A stretch of DNA of 64,000 nucleotides from Paenibacillus marchantiae (GCF_028771845.1 NZ_CP118270.1:6572001-6636000); one strand, 5' to 3'; counted from the first letter of the stretch, positions 15,945 to 24,580 are shown. Made by a program: numbers and translations. Notes: generated by a model not told the origin, from the sequence alone.

Positions 15945-17195
15945 CTATAAGATCGACTTGAGTTGCTTTTTCAACCCCTTCGGCACCGTCTTCTCTACCG
16001 TGATGGATCGCGCTCCATGCATCGTTGCAAAGAACTGGAGTCCCTCCCGAAAATCCGCGATCCATTCCTCCACAGGTGGAGCAGTCTCTTCCATCGATAA
16101 CAACCGCACCGTTAGCACGCCCGTTTTACGATCGAGTCGCGGGTCCATACGTCCAATCAGCCGATCGCCGTGAAGAATGGGCATGGCGTAATATCCGTAA
16201 GTTCGTTTCACCTCTGGTGTGTATATCTCCCACTTATATTGGAAATCAAATAAATCCACAATCCGTTCCCGTCTCCACAGCAGGTTGTCCAGTGGAGGCA
16301 GGAATCGTACCGGACCTGATGGATCATAATGCGGCTCTTCCCTTTCCATCTCACGCAACAAACCCTCATCTTCTGCACGGATGTAATAAGGCGTCGCGAC
16401 GTCCTCTACCTCCAGTGTGATCATGCGACCATCTGCGACACGTGCAGCCATATCATTCCGACGTTCGGCAGCGGTGGATTTCATCCAGCCTAATCGTGGA
16501 TCTCGGGTATCCACGACCCGATATGCGTAAATGTACTTGTCCATCAAAGCTTGCCTTTGAGTCAAAAGATCGATCTCCGCTGTCATGGATTGGGCCTGCT
16601 CCAGCAGTCCGGATTCAGTAATATGAAAATAACGTTCATTGCCCTGCCTTGCGACGACACGAATGGCAGCCGAATCCAGCAGCAAGTTTAACGCTAGCGT
16701 AGTATCCTTCGTTTTCGGTACATCCGCATTGTCCCAATATCCGCTTACCCGTTCGACGGCACGAAAAGCTCTGGAGGGTAACGGCCCCTCTTCTTCCAAA
16801 CGCTTCAGCACATGCTGCACCGTGTTTCCCAGCCCTTCCAATGACGGAGCCAGACGATCCCTTAATCGAGCACGTACAGGTTCGAACATCGCATAATCTT
16901 CGATCGGAATAACACATGCGGCATTTGCAAAATATTCGAACACTTTATGATCACTCAACAACGTATGTAAATATTCGGAGGTATAGCCCGGATCACGAGC
17001 GCCCAGCACCAAATGCTGATTTCCGGTTACGGCAGCGACAGGATCAATCTGCACGCAGCCAAGGGAGCGAATCAGTTGCATCACCTGTTCAGGACCCGAA
17101 GGCAAGGAAACGGCGGGCCAACGTCCCAATAAAGATTGCGTCTGCAGCAAAAAACGCCGAACGATTTTTTTATCCATGCGAAGCGCTGTTGTCAT
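15945..17195 (-). CDS. YcaQ/AlkX-type winged-helix DNA glycosylase
   Basis: About 416 residues of the HTH_42 superfamily: tandem winged-helix domains and a C-terminal beta region (LDNLLWRRERIVDLFDFQYKWEIYTP ... RTYGYYAMPILHGDRLIGRMDPRLDRK). The catalytic Q-x-D motif of the YcaQ/AlkX branch is visible as CVQIDPV (about 46-52); AlkZ enzymes have Q-x-Q instead. AlkX/YcaQ proteins excise alkylated bases and unhook interstrand crosslinks. Two in-frame ATGs are possible (17216, 17195); neither has an ideal ribosome-binding site, and 17195 is chosen because AAGGGAAG precedes it and the fold begins there. Confidence 0.85.
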   Translation of the reverse strand: MTTALRMDKKIVRRFLLQTQSLLGRWPAVSLPSGPEQVMQLIRSLGCVQIDPVAAVTGNQHLVLGARDPGYTSEYLHTLLSDHKVFEYFANAACVIPIEDYAMFEPVRARLRDRLAPSLEGLGNTVQHVLKRLEEEGPLPSRAFRAVERVSGYWDNADVPKTKDTTLALNLLLDSAAIRVVARQGNERYFHITESGLLEQAQSMTAEIDLLTQRQALMDKYIYAYRVVDTRDPRLGWMKSTAAERRNDMAARVADGRMITLEVEDVATPYYIRAEDEGLLREMEREEPHYDPSGPVRFLPPLDNLLWRRERIVDLFDFQYKWEIYTPEVKRTYGYYAMPILHGDRLIGRMDPRLDRKTGVLTVRLLSMEETAPPVEEWIADFREGLQFFATMHGARSITVEKTVPKGLKKQLKSIL

Positions 17196-17333
17196 ATGTA
17201 GAATTCTTCCCTTCATCGAAGATAGGAGGATGTATAGCTATAATTGATCCAATTCAAAAGATATACATTGATTTTAACAGTCCAAGGGATGTCATACCAA
17301 TCGAAGGAAGAGCTTTTTTTAAAATTTTGATGC

Positions 17334-17558
17334 TTATGCAGCACTCCGCACATCACAGACAAAATAAAAAGAAGCACCACCATCCTGGGTCCGCTTCTTG
17401 TGTTTGACCTTTTGCAATTTTTCCTGTTTCGTGGGCATGAGTCGAACATGCTGGGATAACGCTCCATAATCTCCGTTTACTCTCCGACTTTGCTCTGGAC
17501 ACCACTGTCCTGACCGCTCTGCTTTGCGCAATGCTTTTTGCGTTTGTGTACGTGCCAT
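17334..17558 (-). CDS. Small basic Bacillales protein (YqkK-like)
   Basis: About 74 residues beginning MARTQTQKALRKAERS, with HVRLMPTKQEKLQKVKHKKR and a late GASFYF motif. The N-terminal TQTQKALRK and central MPTKQE patterns match small, basic uncharacterised proteins that I recall from Bacillus genomes; the family name is tentative. An intrinsic-terminator-like hairpin (17366-17399) lies inside the last codons, so the final residues after SFYF may not be conserved. The ribosome-binding site (GGGAG) is about 14 bases upstream, weaker than its neighbours'. An overlapping frame of the same length is a shadow. Confidence 0.55.
   Translation of the reverse strand: MARTQTQKALRKAERSGQWCPEQSRRVNGDYGALSQHVRLMPTKQEKLQKVKHKKRTQDGGASFYFVCDVRSAA
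17366..17399 (-). terminator. Terminator-like hairpin overlapping the 3' end of the small basic gene
   Basis: On the minus strand AAGAAGC...GACC pairs with GGT...GCTTCTT, followed by T5. It lies before the stop codon of the frame at 17334-17558. Confidence 0.55.
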
Positions 17559-17628
17559 GATAATTGAACACACTCCCTTGGTTGGTATGCACTCAATATA
17601 TCATGTGCAGGCAGACAAGTGAAGGTGA

Positions 17629-18225
17629 TTAACGTGGAACTCTTTTTCGCCGTGATTGCCATGTTTCCACAGGTTCCTGATCGTCTTCCTCAATCAATTC
17701 CAGTGCTTCTTCCATTCTTCTGGATTTAAACAGCATGATCAGGTCCATCAGATCTTCACGGTCCAGCAGCTTCACCCCGTTGACCGCTGCTAGCGTCCGG
17801 CATGCTTCCGTATATCTGGCTGAGGTGAGCACGATGGATCGATCTGCTTCATAATAACGCATGGACGTGTAAATCTCCTGTACTGCGCTGAGTCCAACCG
17901 GATGATTTGCTCCGTAACGCTTGGCCTGAATGACATTACGTCTGCCTGCTCTATCCACAAATACAAGGTCCGCACCAAAATCACGGCTGCTTGTAGTCTT
18001 ATGTACTTCGGCATAACCGAGTTGTTGGAATAAATGATACAGGTACAGTTCAAATTCCGACCCATCCTGCATTTTATCGATATCCTTAATCGTAATCTTA
18101 CGCGGATTGGCCTCACTTCGTATGCGCTGCCCTCGCCGAATTACACGGCGAATGATCCAGGCAATGAGCAGTAGAAGGATAATAACGCCTATACCCACAG
18201 TGGTCATATTTTCATTCCAGTTCAT
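17629..18225 (-). CDS. Membrane-anchored Mrr-like restriction endonuclease-fold protein
   Basis: 198 residues: an N-terminal membrane helix (about 10-26) followed by a basic stretch, then a restriction-endonuclease-like domain with SEFELYLYHLFQQLGY, the catalytic aspartate in DFGAD (D86) and Q-x-K in VIQAKRY (Q100, K102). This D...QxK spacing is that of the Mrr_cat/DUF2034 group. Attachment to the membrane suggests a role other than classical restriction, and no methyltransferase or specificity partner is next to it. It has a strong AAGGAG site before the ATG. It probably cleaves DNA, but the target is unknown. Confidence 0.8.
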   Translation of the reverse strand: MNWNENMTTVGIGVIILLLLIAWIIRRVIRRGQRIRSEANPRKITIKDIDKMQDGSEFELYLYHLFQQLGYAEVHKTTSSRDFGADLVFVDRAGRRNVIQAKRYGANHPVGLSAVQEIYTSMRYYEADRSIVLTSARYTEACRTLAAVNGVKLLDREDLMDLIMLFKSRRMEEALELIEEDDQEPVETWQSRRKRVPR

Positions 18226-18481
18226 GTCTGTTCTCCTTGTCGTTCCTCTAATCTGTCAGGCTAATCTCCCTCTTAGCCCTCATCACCCGACTAAATATAG
18301 CAGACTTCTCTCGTAACAGAAAGAAGATGAATTCCCTGTAACCCTCGAACTTCTCGAAACAACAATAATTTTACACCTCCATCATAAAAGGTTACAGACA
18401 CTCAGGTTGAATTTCACATGTATGAAATGGTAGAATTCAACAATCGGTTCTATTTTGAATCGAAGAAAGGTGGTTTATAAC

Positions 18482-19756
18482 TTGCATACATCCAACAAAC
18501 GAAAGTCCAAAACATGGGCTGCGCTTCTTCTCAGTGGCACGCTCCTCTTCAGCCTGCATACACCAAGCTACGCGGCCGCAGAACAAAATGCACCCTTGCC
18601 TAAGCCTTCATGGACATCATCTTCTCTCTCTCTCACGCAAGTGAATACGGAGAAAGACGTTATCGTCAACGAAGTGAACGCAGTACCTGCTAAAAATCTG
18701 GTGTATGTGCATTCTTCCCAGCCCGTGACCAAAACAAGCAGCAATACAAAGCTGGATTGGCAGCTAGATTCGCTTCAGGCGCTGGATGCAACGACCGGAC
18801 AATTGAAATGGAACGTTATTTTCCATGAGAAAAGTGGGCCTTATACAACCTACTCCAATTCGCTATATACCAGCAACGGCACAGCTTACGTATATATGGA
18901 ATATTCGGATGGAACCAAAAAGGTATACTCGTTCAATACTTCCGGCAAAACCAACTGGGTCAAAAACGTGAGTAATTCATCATCCATGTACCTTCTGGAC
19001 GACGATACGTTATTGATCGCTTCGAGCCCTGGTGTTCAATCGAACGGTTCCGTTCGTTCAGCCATCTCGCTGTATGACAAAAAGGGAAAACTGATTACGG
19101 AAAAAACAATCAACGGTGCTGTACTCAAAGCAGGCAGTGATCGAATCGTAGTCGATGCAAGCAAACAAACCAAAGTGGGCAGCTTCTGGCAGCAGGCCGC
19201 TAATCCCAAAGTGGAAATTTACGATCGTACGCTGAATCGTCTTTCCTTCTATCAGTTCCCGAGCAATGCCAACACTCTGGGAGACGGTGGCGGTGAATCA
19301 CTGGCCATTCTGGAAGATGGCTCCGTGATCATGCGTGCCAATTTTGCCAACACGGGTAACAAGCTGATGGGCTTTGGCACCGATGGCAAACTCGCCTGGG
19401 GCCGTGCTATTGCCGGTGATGCCTATGTTCAGACCGCAGGCAACAGTTACACTCTGTTTACAGGCCAAAAGCTGGAGCTGTACACCATGAAAGGCCAAGT
19501 GACTGAACGTACATTTAAGGAAGAGCAGCCTATTCTCATGCAGGTTGATCGTACACAGGACGGGCAGTATAAACTTGATTTCGCCAAAAAAGGTTATATT
19601 CTCGATCCGCAAACATTGGATACAGTACATGAATATACGTTTGCATCCTCTCCTGGATTGCTCGATGGGTATTCAACGTACAACGATCATATTATTTATC
19701 AGATCAATGACGATGCATTATCCAAGTATGTATTGAAGACAGCCTCAGCTAAATAG
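18482..19756 (+). CDS. Secreted PQQ-like beta-propeller protein
   Basis: About 424 residues with a signal peptide (basic N-terminus, hydrophobic WAALLLSGTLLFSL, cleavage near SYAAA). The mature part is made of repeating strands with the LDATTGQLKWNV and DGKLAWGRAI patterns typical of PQQ-like (BamB-type) beta-propellers. No enzymatic residues are identifiable; a binding or scaffold role outside the membrane is likely. The frame opens at TTG 18455, but AAAGGTGG is inside that extension, and the TTG at 18482 has correct spacing. Monocistronic, with terminators downstream. Confidence 0.75.
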   Translation: MHTSNKRKSKTWAALLLSGTLLFSLHTPSYAAAEQNAPLPKPSWTSSSLSLTQVNTEKDVIVNEVNAVPAKNLVYVHSSQPVTKTSSNTKLDWQLDSLQALDATTGQLKWNVIFHEKSGPYTTYSNSLYTSNGTAYVYMEYSDGTKKVYSFNTSGKTNWVKNVSNSSSMYLLDDDTLLIASSPGVQSNGSVRSAISLYDKKGKLITEKTINGAVLKAGSDRIVVDASKQTKVGSFWQQAANPKVEIYDRTLNRLSFYQFPSNANTLGDGGGESLAILEDGSVIMRANFANTGNKLMGFGTDGKLAWGRAIAGDAYVQTAGNSYTLFTGQKLELYTMKGQVTERTFKEEQPILMQVDRTQDGQYKLDFAKKGYILDPQTLDTVHEYTFASSPGLLDGYSTYNDHIIYQINDDALSKYVLKTASAK

Positions 19757-19762
19757 TAAATG

Positions 19763-19802
19763 GAGCGCTCTGGTTGACCGACTAACGGTTAACAGGGCGT
19801 TC
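19763..19802 (+). terminator. Terminator after beta-propeller gene
   Basis: AGCGC-CTG-TTGACC pairs with GGTTAA-CAG-GCGTT, followed by a T-rich stretch. Confidence 0.6.
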
Positions 19803-19903
19803 TGTTATTTCACACAACGATGTAGAGTTCTCCCATCAACGCAGAGAACGTAGATAAGTTCTGTAGCCATTGAGATAACATTCTCTTAATCATTGAACAA
19901 TCA

Positions 19904-19946
19904 AAAAAAGCTGGGGAAGTTCCTGTTGGAACTCTCCCGGCTTTTT
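19904..19946. terminator. Bidirectional terminator upstream of msrA stop
   Basis: AAAAAAGC-GGG-AAGTTC pairs with GAACT-CCC-GCTTTTT. It terminates msrA on the minus strand and backs up the propeller gene's terminator. Confidence 0.8.
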
Positions 19947-19988
19947 CAATAAGATCTGATGCAATTTGGTCTAATCTAATGAACTTAA

Positions 19989-20507
19989 TTATTTATTCCA
20001 GTTTTCTTCAATAAATTCATCCCGTCCGGATTCCGCACGGTCTTCTTTGTAATGCTTCTCATTTTTCTTGTGGTAATCCTGGTGGTAATCTTCTGCCGGA
20101 TAGAACACAACTGCATCCCGTATCTCCGTCACAATCGGTTGATTGAACCGCCCGCTTGCTGCCAGTTCCTGCTTGGACTGCTCTGCGAGCTCACGTTGAC
20201 GTTCATTATGGACAAAGATCGCTGTCCGGTACTGACTTCCACGATCCTGAAATTGCCCTCCATCATCGGTTGGGTCCGTCTGGGGCCAATATAGCTCCAG
20301 CAGACGTTCATACGGAAACACCTCTGGATCAAACGTGATTTCAACGACCTCGACATGACCGGTCTCCCCGGTTTTGACCTGCTCATATGTTGGATTATCG
20401 ACGTGACCGCCGGTATAGCCTGATACAATACCATGAATGCCTGGTTGCTCTTCAAATGGTGTAACCATACACCAGAAGCATCCGCCGGCAAATGTAGCTT
20501 TTTCCAT
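19989..20507 (-). CDS. msrA: Peptide-methionine (S)-S-oxide reductase MsrA
   Basis: About 172 residues. The signature GGCFWC is at residues 8-13 with catalytic C10; GIVSGYTGGHVDNPTYEQVKTGETGHVEVVEI follows as in all MsrA proteins. The enzyme reduces the S-epimer of methionine sulfoxide in proteins using thioredoxin. ATG at 20507 is used rather than the GTG two codons earlier, because AAAGGG then has proper spacing. No msrB is fused or adjacent. Confidence 0.95.
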   Translation of the reverse strand: MEKATFAGGCFWCMVTPFEEQPGIHGIVSGYTGGHVDNPTYEQVKTGETGHVEVVEITFDPEVFPYERLLELYWPQTDPTDDGGQFQDRGSQYRTAIFVHNERQRELAEQSKQELAASGRFNQPIVTEIRDAVVFYPAEDYHQDYHKKNEKHYKEDRAESGRDEFIEENWNK

Positions 20508-20546
20508 GCACACTCATCCCTTTCTGTTGTACCTATATCTTAAAAC

Positions 20547-20594
20547 AAAAAGAGGTTGATGGAAAGCCACGTCCGTGGACTTCCATCAACCTCT
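20547..20594 (-). terminator. Terminator between glsB-type gene and msrA
   Basis: AGAGGTTGATGGA pairs with TCCATCAACCTCT; on the minus strand it is followed by a T-rich run, so it terminates the GlsB-type gene. Confidence 0.8.
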
Positions 20595-20673
20595 TCAGAA
20601 GCATCTGTTATATCAACAGTTATTCAAAGTGCGTGTTGCCGACTAACTGTATATTCAAGAATTCTTGAATTCG

Positions 20674-20931
20674 TTACCCGCGGCTTCGACCCATAGAACG
20701 GAAGATCAAGCTCACGATTGCTACAAGTACGATGGCACCGATTAATGCCGGTACTATGTAGAATCCGCCCATTTCTGGACCCATATCTCCCAGGATTACT
20801 CCACCTAACCATCCGCCGATAAAACCGGCAATGATGTTACCGATAACGCCGCCGGGAATGTCACGACCAACAATCAGACCTGCCAACCATCCAATGATAC
20901 CACCGATAATTAATGACCATAACCAACCCAT
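20674..20931 (-). CDS. GlsB/YeaQ/YmgE family stress-response membrane protein
   Basis: An 85-residue protein with three glycine-rich membrane segments (LIIGGIIGWLAGLIVG, VIGNIIAGFIGGWLGG, ALIGAIVLVAIVSLIF), the pattern of the transglycosylase-associated/GlsB family. Members are induced by general stress; a molecular role is not established. ATG at 20931 follows AGAGGTG by six bases; the frame's GTG at 20940 is part of that site. Monocistronic between two non-coding stretches. The 280 bases upstream (20941-21216) hold no recognisable feature beyond an A/T-rich promoter-like region. Confidence 0.85.
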   Translation of the reverse strand: MGWLWSLIIGGIIGWLAGLIVGRDIPGGVIGNIIAGFIGGWLGGVILGDMGPEMGGFYIVPALIGAIVLVAIVSLIFRSMGRSRG

Positions 20932-21216
20932 ATCATTCACCTCTAATTAAAGTTTTTGTTGTTGTCTGTCTACTATTAACCGCTACAGAAGCATTTAAAC
21001 AATTGGCATGAAAATTGTTGTATATTACCTTTTGTTCATATGCCCTTTTCTCTGTTCTACAGCCTATAACAAGGCATTATAAACAGATTGCGTCACTTCC
21101 GGGCATCTTACACAGTTCAAGACTGCGTTATGTACCTCCCAAAAGTCATTGTATGTTGATTCAGACAGCCTTAGTATAACCAATTGAGGTGAGAATATTT
21201 TAATGGTTATATTCGA

Positions 21217-22521
21217 TTAATAAAAACCTGCACGGCCTTTACCTGGCTGAGCCAGCCAGTTATGTTTATGGCTCTTGTCCAACTCTCCTCGCATCGACTG
21301 AATGATCTGCACAATGTCTGTCTGGCCATTCTGGTGCCATTCCAGCGCTGCGCTGACATACAGCTCTCCAAGTTGAGCAAGAGAAAAGGTATCCGTCAAT
21401 CGTGCAGCTTCCAGCGTATCTTCTTCCCCTGCGAAGACATCAAAGCCGCGTTGGTTCAAATATTGCAGGCGCAGCCCTTCGTCCGGTAGCGGTATTTCAT
21501 AAGCCCGATCAAACCGACCGGCACGGTTCATGAGCCCTGGGTCTATTTTCTCCGGATAATTCGTGGTGCCAATTAGGAAAATGCCCTCTTTGGACGTTGC
21601 CCCATCCAATGTATTCAGGAAAAAGGAACGAACTTCATCCGGCATGGAATCGATATCCTCAATAATTAGTACCATGGGAGCCAAACGTTTGGCTGCTTCG
21701 AACACTTCACGTACCGATTCACTGTTTGTGTATTCGGTAATTTGCCAATATGCCGCAGGCCCCGGAATGCTTCCCGCAATGGATTTCACGAGGGTCGTTT
21801 TTCCGTTTCCAGGATGGCCGTACAGCAGGATGCCACGTTTGTAAGGAATATCATAGTCCCGATAAAAGGAACGATCTGCCTCGAAAAACTGGTCCAACGA
21901 ACGGAAAATATCCTGTTTAATTTGCGGAGAAAGCACGACCTCATCCCGCCCCACAGAGCGGGTAATGGATTCCACATGACGATCACTGCCATTGCGAGCA
22001 TCCGTGTACACCGTGACTTTTTTCATATTTTGCTGCCGTTCCCGTTCCCTTACACTGCCCAGAAATTGCTTCAATTCCTCTTCTCCTGTAGCAAAAACAA
22101 AATCCTCATTGTATATCCCATTCTCCCGGAAGAAAGGAATGCGGACGAGAGCCACGCCCCACTGCGGATAGGCAAATACATTGTTGCGAATCGAATAATG
22201 CACCCCATAGGTTGGTGCATCTCCATCATCCTCATAATGCAGTGTACGCAGCTCCAGATCTTCGAAAATCCGGGCAACCAATTCCACTTCCGTACTGTTG
22301 CTTTGCAGATCTTCTTTTAGCAGATCCCAGTATTCACTGTTTGGATCATCACTTGCATAGAGTTCATAACGAACGCCGTATCGATTGCCAAGCGCTTCAA
22401 TGATGCCGCGAATCAAGCGGGCATATATGGCATAGCCTTCGTTTCGGATTTGACTGTCTTGTTGCTCCTCATAGGAATAGATGACTCTATTATGATTCAA
22501 TTGTTCTTTCTCTATCGTCAT
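21217..22521 (-). CDS. AAA+ ATPase coupled to RtcB
   Basis: 434 residues. The N-terminal ~200 residues are a domain I do not recognise; the rest is a single classical AAA+ module: Walker A GHPGNGKT (235-242), Walker B VLIIEDID (284-291), sensor 1 GTTN (318-321) and arginine-finger region NRAGRFDR (332-339), as in BCS1/FtsH/katanin-type ATPases rather than the sigma54-activator RtcR. Its ATG overlaps the rtcB stop as TAATG, so translation is coupled. It probably remodels RNPs or proteins for RNA repair, which is inference from context. No nuclease or membrane segment is visible. Confidence 0.8.
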   Translation of the reverse strand: MTIEKEQLNHNRVIYSYEEQQDSQIRNEGYAIYARLIRGIIEALGNRYGVRYELYASDDPNSEYWDLLKEDLQSNSTEVELVARIFEDLELRTLHYEDDGDAPTYGVHYSIRNNVFAYPQWGVALVRIPFFRENGIYNEDFVFATGEEELKQFLGSVRERERQQNMKKVTVYTDARNGSDRHVESITRSVGRDEVVLSPQIKQDIFRSLDQFFEADRSFYRDYDIPYKRGILLYGHPGNGKTTLVKSIAGSIPGPAAYWQITEYTNSESVREVFEAAKRLAPMVLIIEDIDSMPDEVRSFFLNTLDGATSKEGIFLIGTTNYPEKIDPGLMNRAGRFDRAYEIPLPDEGLRLQYLNQRGFDVFAGEEDTLEAARLTDTFSLAQLGELYVSAALEWHQNGQTDIVQIIQSMRGELDKSHKHNWLAQPGKGRAGFY

Positions 22522-23984
22522 TACTTAGCTCCCTTCACAGCGGCAAGTGGTTTACATTTGGCTACAACTTGAGCCAGACCTGCGCCGGTAACACTATCAA
22601 TAATTTCATCGACATTTTTATAAGCTTGCGGCGATTCATCAAGAATCGATTCAAGCGAACGCTGGTTCACCACAATCTCATCTTCAGTTCCCACACCCAG
22701 CGCCGAGGCAAAATCCTCCACGGTAACCAGGCGCTTCGTTGCTGTACGCGAACGAATGCGTCCTGCCCCATGACAAATCGAATAATAGTTATCCTTCCCC
22801 TCGGGTTGACCTACCATGATATACGAAGCCGTCCCCATTGAACCGGGTATAAGCGCGGGATGACCTGTTGCCAGATATGGCTTCGGATTATCCGGATGAC
22901 CAGCAGGTAATGCACGTGTAGCTCCTTTGCGGTGTACAAAAACGGAACCTTGATCCGAGTGCGATTCCTCCCATGCATAATTGTGCATCAGATCATAGAG
23001 GGTTCGAAATTCGCATTTTGGACCAAACACATCCCGAAAAGCTTCGCGAATTGCATAAGCAATCAGATGGCGGTTCACCACAGCATAATTCAGTGCAGAA
23101 TACATCATATTGACGTAATGGAGACCTTCCGCATGTTCAAGCGGAGCAAAAACCAGTCTTGGATCGGATGTCCCCAGACCATTTCGCTGCATCACTTTCG
23201 CAATCGCTGATGAACTAGTTTGGCTTACATACCCACCCCAAGCCCGGGAACCGGAATGAATCATGACAACAATTTGTCCATCGTACAGACCCCAGGCTTC
23301 CGCAATCTCCCGATTTTCCTCCGCAATCTCAATCGCTTGAATCTCGGCAAAATGATTGCCTCCACCCAAAGTTCCTAACTGGCGATGAGCCCGATGCCAA
23401 GTCATATCCGGTACCAGATTCAACACTTCCTCATCAAAGGCAAATTTGCTGCTCTCTACATGAGTGATGGAAGTTGATTTTTTGGGTGTATAGCTGTCCG
23501 GGATATATTTTTTAGGTAATCCATGCAGACCCTTTCGCACAATATGCTCCAAACGAATATCCGAGTAATGACCGCGCTGATTTGCCTCCATCGGCAGCAC
23601 TTTCTCAATGGCTTTCACGAGTTTACGGCGCAGCTTCACATCCTTCAGGTCGTCCTTATGCAAATTGGTCATATGCACCCGCATGCCACAGCCGATATCA
23701 CTGCCTACGATGGATGGAGATACATAGCCACTCTTGGCATCCCATACCGCCGTTGTACCGATGCAGGTGCCTACACCGACATGCACGTCAGGCGTATAGC
23801 TCATATAGGAAATGCCCGGGATTTGAAGATTGTTGTTCGCCATCTCGAACACCTTATAGTCCAATGACGAGAATAGTTGTTGTGCCGCATATACCGTTAA
23901 GTCCCCAGCAGGCAATTTGACTTCATGTCGGTAGCCACCTGTGAGTTCATTTTGAGTCGTAAATAAATTAGGTTGTGTATTCAT
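22521..23984 (-). CDS. rtcB: RtcB family RNA-splicing ligase
   Basis: A 487-residue GTP- and Mn2+-dependent RNA ligase that joins 2',3'-cyclic phosphate or 3'-phosphate ends to 5'-OH ends. All key motifs are present: TPDVHVGVG (64-72), SDIGCGMR with metal-binding D96 and C99, LGTLGGGNHFAEIQ, HSGSRAWG, and the guanylylation histidine in ICHGAGRIRSR. The start has AGGAAGGA upstream. Translationally coupled to the AAA+ ATPase. No archease, RtcA cyclase, Ro60 or RtcR gene is in the window. The 384 bases upstream form a structured RNA with an internal terminator, so expression is probably conditional. Confidence 0.95.
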   Translation of the reverse strand: MNTQPNLFTTQNELTGGYRHEVKLPAGDLTVYAAQQLFSSLDYKVFEMANNNLQIPGISYMSYTPDVHVGVGTCIGTTAVWDAKSGYVSPSIVGSDIGCGMRVHMTNLHKDDLKDVKLRRKLVKAIEKVLPMEANQRGHYSDIRLEHIVRKGLHGLPKKYIPDSYTPKKSTSITHVESSKFAFDEEVLNLVPDMTWHRAHRQLGTLGGGNHFAEIQAIEIAEENREIAEAWGLYDGQIVVMIHSGSRAWGGYVSQTSSSAIAKVMQRNGLGTSDPRLVFAPLEHAEGLHYVNMMYSALNYAVVNRHLIAYAIREAFRDVFGPKCEFRTLYDLMHNYAWEESHSDQGSVFVHRKGATRALPAGHPDNPKPYLATGHPALIPGSMGTASYIMVGQPEGKDNYYSICHGAGRIRSRTATKRLVTVEDFASALGVGTEDEIVVNQRSLESILDESPQAYKNVDEIIDSVTGAGLAQVVAKCKPLAAVKGAK

Positions 23985-24017
23985 AAATGTTTATTATTCC
24001 TTCCTATACGTTCAGCT

Positions 24018-24060
24018 AATTCGGTTCATTTCAAAATTGAACCTAACGTTATTCCGAATT
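24018..24060 (-). other. Hairpin just upstream of the rtcB ribosome-binding site
   Basis: On the minus strand AATTCGG pairs with CCGAATT, with an inner GGTTCAA/TTGAA-CC stem. It lies between the leader terminator and the rtcB start and could affect mRNA stability or initiation. Confidence 0.5.
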
Positions 24061-24081
24061 CATATCCATAGTCAGTACAAC

Positions 24082-24368
24082 AAAAAAGAAGCCACGGACA
24101 GTTCGCCCGTGACTTCTTCATGACAATAACAGAAAACAAAAGCAGCATGAACATGCCGCATCTGTTCTCCATTGCTATATACGCCGAGAGTAGCATATCG
24201 ATTAATAACGTTCCAAGGATAAACGATATGCATCTTCCCCTATGTCGCCCGTATGAGGCCAAAGAGACGATGAACTGGATATACAATTGTGTCTGTGCTT
24301 CGTAGTGTCTTTGTGAATTTCAAATCATAACCAACCATCATATCTCTCGGCCTCCCTTCATTAATATT
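24082..24368 (-). ncRNA. Structured leader RNA or small RNA upstream of rtcB-AAA, ending in an intrinsic terminator
   Basis: A ~285-nt transcript is predicted between the promoter at 24375-24404 and a terminator (AAGAAGTCACGG / CCGTGGCTTCTT + T6, 24082-24119). In between are helices: GAGGCC-AGAGA-ATG (24336-24354) with CAT-TCTCT-GGCCTC (24255-24272); GCATATCG with CGATATGC (24193-24200, 24234-24241); and GCGGCATG with CATGCTGC (24142-24159). No known riboswitch class was recognised. A 33-codon frame (MMVGYDLKFTK...) with a GGGAGG site exists in the first helix. No promoter is apparent between terminator and rtcB, so rtcB may depend on read-through. Confidence 0.6.
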
Positions 24369-24374
24369 ATGTTT

Positions 24375-24404
24375 ATATTAAGCGGACTCGTTTCGATGTG
24401 TCAA
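24375..24404 (-). promoter_or_regulatory. Vegetative promoter for the rtcB leader RNA
   Basis: On the minus strand a perfect TTGACA (-35, 24399-24404) and TAATAT (-10, 24375-24380) are separated by 18 bases. It lies downstream of the terC terminator, so the rtcB unit is independent. Confidence 0.65.
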
Positions 24405-24471
24405 CCCTTTTCTTGGAAAATTCCCTATTTTGCATATGCATTAGATTTAACTTCGTGCCAATAACTTATAT

Positions 24472-24506
24472 AAAAAAAGCAGGGTCTGTAAGGAACAGAC
24501 CCTGCT
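24472..24506 (-). terminator. Intrinsic terminator after terC-family gene
   Basis: AAGCAGGGTCTGT pairs with ACAGACCCTGCTT around a short loop and is followed by T7 on the minus strand. Confidence 0.85.
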
Positions 24507-24580
24507 TACTCATGCATATCATGAGATTAGATATCGATTATTGATGGTACATGTTTTGACAGATTTGAATCTGCATCTTA

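Noticed and set aside
24026..24286. 86-codon minus-strand frame upstream of rtcB
   Set aside because: It lies inside the structured leader RNA and crosses the terminator; no ribosome-binding site at its start.
24250..24347. 33-codon frame MMVGYDLKFTK... in the rtcB leader
   Set aside because: It has a GGGAGG site, but that site is inside a strong helix and the frame ends without recognisable protein features; kept only as an alternative within the leader-RNA finding.
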